Positions 6,176 through 9,386 of a DNA stretch of 9,386 nucleotides are shown piece after piece. This DNA is from Saprospiraceae bacterium UBA2329 (GTDB taxonomy: Bacteria > Bacteroidota > Bacteroidia > Chitinophagales > Saprospiraceae): the NCBI GenBank assembly GCA_002344975.1, contig DDUV01000069.1, positions 15,019 through 24,404 of the forward strand. Reading direction: 5' to 3'. Within the stretch, counting starts at the first letter, position 1, and every line of letters starts with the position of its first letter. The notes under the pieces were generated by a model. That model searched no databases, was not told where the DNA came from, and worked only from the letters and a program-made list of their open reading frames with translations. The position numbers were made by a program, and so were the translations under genes.

Positions 6176-7501
6176 TTATGGTCTCTGCCAGGAAATCAAC
6201 CCTGCCGACAGAGATTCTCCCGCCAGAAGACGATAGATGTATGTGCCGTTTTGTGCCACACGACCACCGGCCATTGTGCCGTTCCAGGTCAGGCGGTGTT
6301 TGCCGGAAGGCATATTGCCCTCGTTGAAGGAAGCCAGCAATCGGCCGCCGAGATCATAAATGCCCATGGTCACAGGGGCTTCGCGGGTGAGTTCGTATTC
6401 AATGTGTACCTGTTCGGAAGCAGGGTTGGGAAACACCGTGAGTTGCGTCTTGGCCAAAGGCGTTTCCTGGGTGCTGCTCAGCAGATTGTATTTCAGTATC
6501 TGGCCGAAAACCAAGTCTGCCACATACAAATTGCCGTCGCCGTCAAAAGCAAAACTGGGCGCCAAACCGCCGATGCCTTGCGCGATGGTGTCGCGGCTGC
6601 CGTCGGGCATAAGTTTAATGACTGCCGCCGATCCCAATATGAAATTGAGCGTGCCTCCTACATCGCCAAACACGCCGAACTGCATCACGCAGAGGTTGCC
6701 GTCGGTAGGATCAAAGTGCATGTCGGTGAGGCAGGTGAAGCCCTCGGCGTGTACGCTGAGATTGCCTTCCGCGTCAAGATTGTGTACATTGGCTGCTCCT
6801 GGCAGAAAAGGAAAACCAGTGAGTTGGCTGACGTAAAATGTGCCGTCGGGTTTGCGCAGTGCTTTGGTAGGTACGGGGTCCACCATCGGTGGGCCAAAGG
6901 GCAGCGGATTGGGAAAGCGATCTAATGTTTTGACGATGCTGAAATCGCCGGTAGCAGCCTCCCATTTTACAATAGAATTGGCGCCTGCGTCGGCAATATA
7001 CATGTTGCCCTCGGTATCCCACTCCACATTAAATGGATTGGATTGTACAAATCCCAGGCCATGAATGAACGCGCCATGATCTATGACCAATTCCACGTCT
7101 TCCAGTGTCAGCGGGTTTCCGGGGCTGAAGTCCGATTTGTCCACTATCAACAAGGTTTCCGACAGATCATGATCGCCTTCGCCTACCACGATGAGCACTT
7201 TGTTGTCGGGGCGTTGATAGGTGCGATAGGAGCCTACGATTTCGCCTGCCGCCTGAATAAAGGTGCTGGGCAGGCCGGTCATAAATACAGTTTTGTTGCC
7301 TTGCTGATCTATAATGGTGATGCGGCCGTCGTCATTGCCGGTGCCGTTTTCGGTGGCCCAGATATTGCCGTCGGCGTCAATGTTGATACCAATGAGGCCC
7401 GATGTGAAATCTTGTGCAAATACAGTAGGCGCCACTTGAGCGTGCAGGAATGCGATGGCTGCCAAAGAGGCAATGATGGTGAAGAGTAAGCGTTTTTTCA
7501 T
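6176..7501 (-). CDS. Secreted ScyD/ScyE-family beta-propeller with type IX sorting domain
   Basis: 441 residues from the ATG at 7501. A TTG two codons upstream (7507) is in frame, but the ATG directly gives a normal signal peptide: MKKRLLFTIIASLAAIAFLHA, cut before QVAPT. Residues about 30-340 form an NHL/SMP-30-like propeller with recurrent DxDGNxY/W motifs (IDADGNIWAT, DTEGNMYIADAGANSIVKW, FDGDGNLYVADLVFGQILKY). VPTKALRKPDGTFYVSQLTG followed by FPFLPGAANV is a close match to the ScyD/ScyE family pattern. Residues about 354-441 are a T9SS type A sorting domain (LTVFPNPASEQV, IYDLGGRLL, WNGTMAGG, NGTYIYRL) with an FlgD-Ig-like look. The product should cross the outer membrane and be anchored or released. 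ScyD and ScyE were named from cyanobacterial scytonemin clusters, but no scyA, scyB or scyC-like gene is here, so no pigment role is implied. It follows the Kelch gene by 45 nt, a likely shared transcript. Confidence 0.92.
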   Translation of the reverse strand: MKKRLLFTIIASLAAIAFLHAQVAPTVFAQDFTSGLIGINIDADGNIWATENGTGNDDGRITIIDQQGNKTVFMTGLPSTFIQAAGEIVGSYRTYQRPDNKVLIVVGEGDHDLSETLLIVDKSDFSPGNPLTLEDVELVIDHGAFIHGLGFVQSNPFNVEWDTEGNMYIADAGANSIVKWEAATGDFSIVKTLDRFPNPLPFGPPMVDPVPTKALRKPDGTFYVSQLTGFPFLPGAANVHNLDAEGNLSVHAEGFTCLTDMHFDPTDGNLCVMQFGVFGDVGGTLNFILGSAAVIKLMPDGSRDTIAQGIGGLAPSFAFDGDGNLYVADLVFGQILKYNLLSSTQETPLAKTQLTVFPNPASEQVHIEYELTREAPVTMGIYDLGGRLLASFNEGNMPSGKHRLTWNGTMAGGRVAQNGTYIYRLLAGESLSAGLISWQRP

Positions 7502-7546
7502 GGTCAAAAAAGGTTTTAATGTGATGATGAAAAATTGAGTGTGATT

Positions 7547-9208
7547 TTACTTTTTGGCAATGGTGATGGTTTCGGTAAAAACGCCGTCGAGCCGGAGCGT
7601 GAGCCAATACAAGCCTGCGGGCAATGCTGCTGCCGAAATCTCCATCTGTTGCAGCCCTTCGTTGCACAGGCCCCAGTCGTGGCTCATCACGATTCGGCCC
7701 TGCGCATTTTGGAGCGTACCCAAGAGGCGACCTGCGCGGGGCAATCGGGCGCTCAGTTGCAGCACATCTTCGGCGGGATTGGGAAACACCCTCATTTGCA
7801 AGGCGTAGCGCCCATCCAATGCCTGCCCTTTCGTGGAGGATACCGCGCCTTTTTCCAACCACACCCTGAGTACCTGCGGGCTGGCCGAAGTAACCGCTGC
7901 GGCATTGGCAGTGAATGGATTGCGCTGGCTGCCGGGCGTCACAATGCCGCCTACAATGTAGCCGAGCAGGTGGCTGCCATCGGAGAGCGCATCATAGTTT
8001 ACCATCTCCTCACCCAGCGTGGGCGTGTTGTCGGCGAGGATGAACTCGGCCCCGGTTCCTGTGTAGTAAGGTAGTTCGGCATCGAAGGCGACTTCTTCGT
8101 AAGAGCCGTCGGGGAGGCGGGTCACTCTGGCGGCTGTTTTCACAAAAGGCAAGCGACTGTCGCGCAGCAAGCTGTCTGTGTCGGAGAGCCAGTACTCGCT
8201 CATGCCGCCAAAAAACAAGGTGTGCATTTGGTTTTCCGAGGCTGAATAAACGGGTACGCGGGCGCAATGGTAATTGGTCAAAAACTGGCTGAACCCATTG
8301 ACGGAGTGGTGCCCTCCGGAGCGAATGGCCACGATGTTCAAAAAGGGTTTGAGCGCCAGGCCGGGTTGAAACACTCCCGAAAAAGCCATCAGCCCCTGGT
8401 CGCCATTTTCAAAAATGTGAGGCGAAAGATTGTAGTCGCGGCGGTGCAGATTGAGTTCGTCTATTTGCTCGCTTTGGTGTGTTATTTGTGGCGTACCGGC
8501 TTGGTTTTCAATGGTAAACTTGCGAATGGCCGCAGTGTAGCGCTGTGTGGGGTTGTCGGAATTGGCCGAGTAAATCCCGTTGAACAAATGTCCGCCCACC
8601 AAATAAAAAGTATCCGCCAATTCCTGAATCTGACCGCCGGTAACGGCAAAGAAGGTATCCCGCATTTGATGAAAATGGGGTAGGAGAGGGCCGCCCTCCA
8701 CCACGCTTTGCACCAAGCCCGGCACATCTATGACGGTGAGGTATGGATAAGTGATGTGGTTTTGGGCCAGATCGCTATACCCGTAGCCGCCGGCAAAAAG
8801 CAGGCTGGCATCGTGGTGATAAAACTCCATGTTGGCGCTGCGCAACTGCTCTTGCAGGGTGTCGGGCAGTTCCGTGATGGAGCGGCTCCACACTTGTGCG
8901 GTCTCCGGGCTTACCACCCAGATACTTGTATTGGCCGAGGCCGTATTGAAACCTCCAAATTTGGGATGCAAACCATCCTGCCGACCGCCCAGCAACAGCC
9001 ACTTCCCTTCGTGCCGCGCAAAAGCAAAGGAGTGCAGCCTCGGCATTTCGGCCAAGGGCAGGGTATCGAACCGCACCTGAAAACTGCTCTGGCCAGACAG
9101 TGCCTGTGGCATAAGGAATATCATCCACAAGAAAAAGGTCTGCGCGCCCACTGCGACCGCGCAGACGAAATCTAAAAAATGAGTTGTATATGTAATAGTC
9201 GGCTTCAT
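7547..9208 (-). CDS. Secreted Kelch-like beta-propeller with type IX sorting domain
   Basis: 553 residues from the ATG at 9208. A TTG at 9235 would add nine residues (MSLPEHKWI), but these look like leader rather than protein. The N-terminus has a long polar stretch, then hydrophobic TFFLWMIFLMPQALSGQ, giving a signal peptide that is probably cut after LSG or LSGQ near residue 40. Gly-Gly strand ends recur as in Kelch propellers: LLLGGR (75), LLFAGGYGY (140), FYLVGGHLF (206), LFFGGMSEYW (335) and GYIVGGIV (421), with MAFSGVF (277) as a degenerate sixth. A six-bladed propeller of about residues 45-450 is therefore plausible. Residues about 472-553 form a T9SS type A sorting domain (MRVFPNPAEDVLQLSARL, LPAGLYWLTLRLDG, ending ITIAKK). 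The ligand is unknown. It is first in the visible gene order and probably co-transcribed with the ScyD/ScyE-like gene 45 nt downstream. Confidence 0.88.
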   Translation of the reverse strand: MKPTITYTTHFLDFVCAVAVGAQTFFLWMIFLMPQALSGQSSFQVRFDTLPLAEMPRLHSFAFARHEGKWLLLGGRQDGLHPKFGGFNTASANTSIWVVSPETAQVWSRSITELPDTLQEQLRSANMEFYHHDASLLFAGGYGYSDLAQNHITYPYLTVIDVPGLVQSVVEGGPLLPHFHQMRDTFFAVTGGQIQELADTFYLVGGHLFNGIYSANSDNPTQRYTAAIRKFTIENQAGTPQITHQSEQIDELNLHRRDYNLSPHIFENGDQGLMAFSGVFQPGLALKPFLNIVAIRSGGHHSVNGFSQFLTNYHCARVPVYSASENQMHTLFFGGMSEYWLSDTDSLLRDSRLPFVKTAARVTRLPDGSYEEVAFDAELPYYTGTGAEFILADNTPTLGEEMVNYDALSDGSHLLGYIVGGIVTPGSQRNPFTANAAAVTSASPQVLRVWLEKGAVSSTKGQALDGRYALQMRVFPNPAEDVLQLSARLPRAGRLLGTLQNAQGRIVMSHDWGLCNEGLQQMEISAAALPAGLYWLTLRLDGVFTETITIAKK

Positions 9209-9258
9209 AATCCATTTGTGTTCTGGCAGGGACAAAATTGGGTTGTATGAAGCCGATA

Positions 9259-9349
9259 CGGAGTGCTCTGTCGTTACATTGTGGTATCCTGAGGTTACAT
9301 TTTGGGCCGGGGTGCCCTGAGGTTACATGGGGGTGTAATGAGGTTACAT
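9259..9349 (-). repeat. Four degenerate 21-bp tandem repeats in the leader upstream of the Kelch-like gene
   Basis: On the minus strand, units start at 9349, 9328, 9300 and 9279 with lengths 21, 28, 21 and 21 bp. The first three begin with ATGTAACCTCA and the fourth with ATGTAACGACA. The second half of each unit is a looser CACCCC-like block (ACACCCCC, GCACCCCG, ATACCACA, GCACTCCG). The second unit carries seven extra bases (GCCCAAA). The 28-bp spacing breaks any reading frame, so this is not a coding repeat. The two-turn helical spacing would suit a row of protein-binding sites 51-142 bp upstream of the start codon. It could equally be a non-functional tandem repeat. Confidence 0.75.
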
Positions 9350-9364
9350 GTGGGAACGGGGATT

Positions 9365-9386
9365 GTTTCGGGTTCAAGGTTTCGGG
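9365..9386. repeat. Two copies of GTTTCGGG at the right edge, 14 bp apart
   Basis: GTTTCGGG occurs at 9365-9372 and 9379-9386 (minus strand CCCGAAAC). The array may continue outside the window. With two short copies, chance is possible; it is noted because it directly adjoins the 21-bp repeat array. Confidence 0.35.

Noticed and set aside
6251..6925. Plus-strand frame of 224 codons opposite the ScyD/ScyE-like gene
   Set aside because: Antisense to a gene with convincing signal peptide, propeller motifs and sorting domain; no domain of its own.
6176..7501. Scytonemin pigment biosynthesis locus
   Set aside because: Only a ScyD/ScyE-type propeller is present; no biosynthetic enzyme gene is seen, and this family occurs widely outside pigment clusters.
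9233..9240. Minus-strand CAATTTTG, one base off the Bacteroidota -7 element TAnnTTTG, 24 nt before the Kelch gene's ATG
   Set aside because: No TTG-type -33 element at the proper distance (the bases there are CTCC), so a promoter cannot be supported.
8775..9377. Minus-strand frame of 200 codons beginning in the 21-bp repeats with HVTS repeats
   Set aside because: It overlaps the Kelch-like gene in another frame, and the 28-bp spacing breaks the repeat frame. Its later part is Arg/Ala-rich shadow sequence without domain features.

Overview
The window looks like a piece of a Bacteroidota genome, most likely from the Saprospiria or a related marine/freshwater group. This rests on three things: two proteins end in type A sorting domains of the type IX secretion system (T9SS), the genes lack obvious Shine-Dalgarno sequences, and the large gene combines MopE-type metal-binding repeats with a beta-helix/choice-of-anchor Q domain typical of these bacteria. 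The lineage assignment is inference; no rRNA or other marker gene is present.

All four genes that I accept lie on the minus strand, so transcription runs from the right end to the left. In that order: (1) a 178-bp leader with a degenerate 21-bp tandem repeat; (2) a secreted Kelch-like beta-propeller with a T9SS sorting domain (9208-7547); (3) 45 bp later, a secreted NHL-type propeller of the ScyD/ScyE family with a T9SS sorting domain (7501-6176); (4) a strong hairpin, then a probable lipoprotein monohaem cytochrome c (6097-5516); (5) a giant multidomain surface protein whose reading frame starts at 5437 and stays open to the left edge, with 1812 codons visible and no stop.

The giant protein fills the left 58% of the window. 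It reads as signal peptide, right-handed beta-helix with choice-of-anchor Q ending, half of a MopE unit, an inserted beta-sandwich, three and a half MopE-like units, an adhesin-like region with a Ca-binding-like GGAGDD motif, a ladder of 33-residue repeats, another adhesin-like beta region, and a second block of larger MopE-like repeats that runs off the edge. Several repeats are nearly identical at the DNA level, including a perfect 75-bp duplication.

All four products are predicted to leave the cytoplasm. A joint function, such as surface attachment plus extracytoplasmic electron transfer or ligand binding, is only a guess from co-location. I see no RNA genes, CRISPR array, transposase, defence genes or plus-strand genes. 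Long open frames on the plus strand, notably 47-1504, are antisense shadows of the repeat-rich giant gene.
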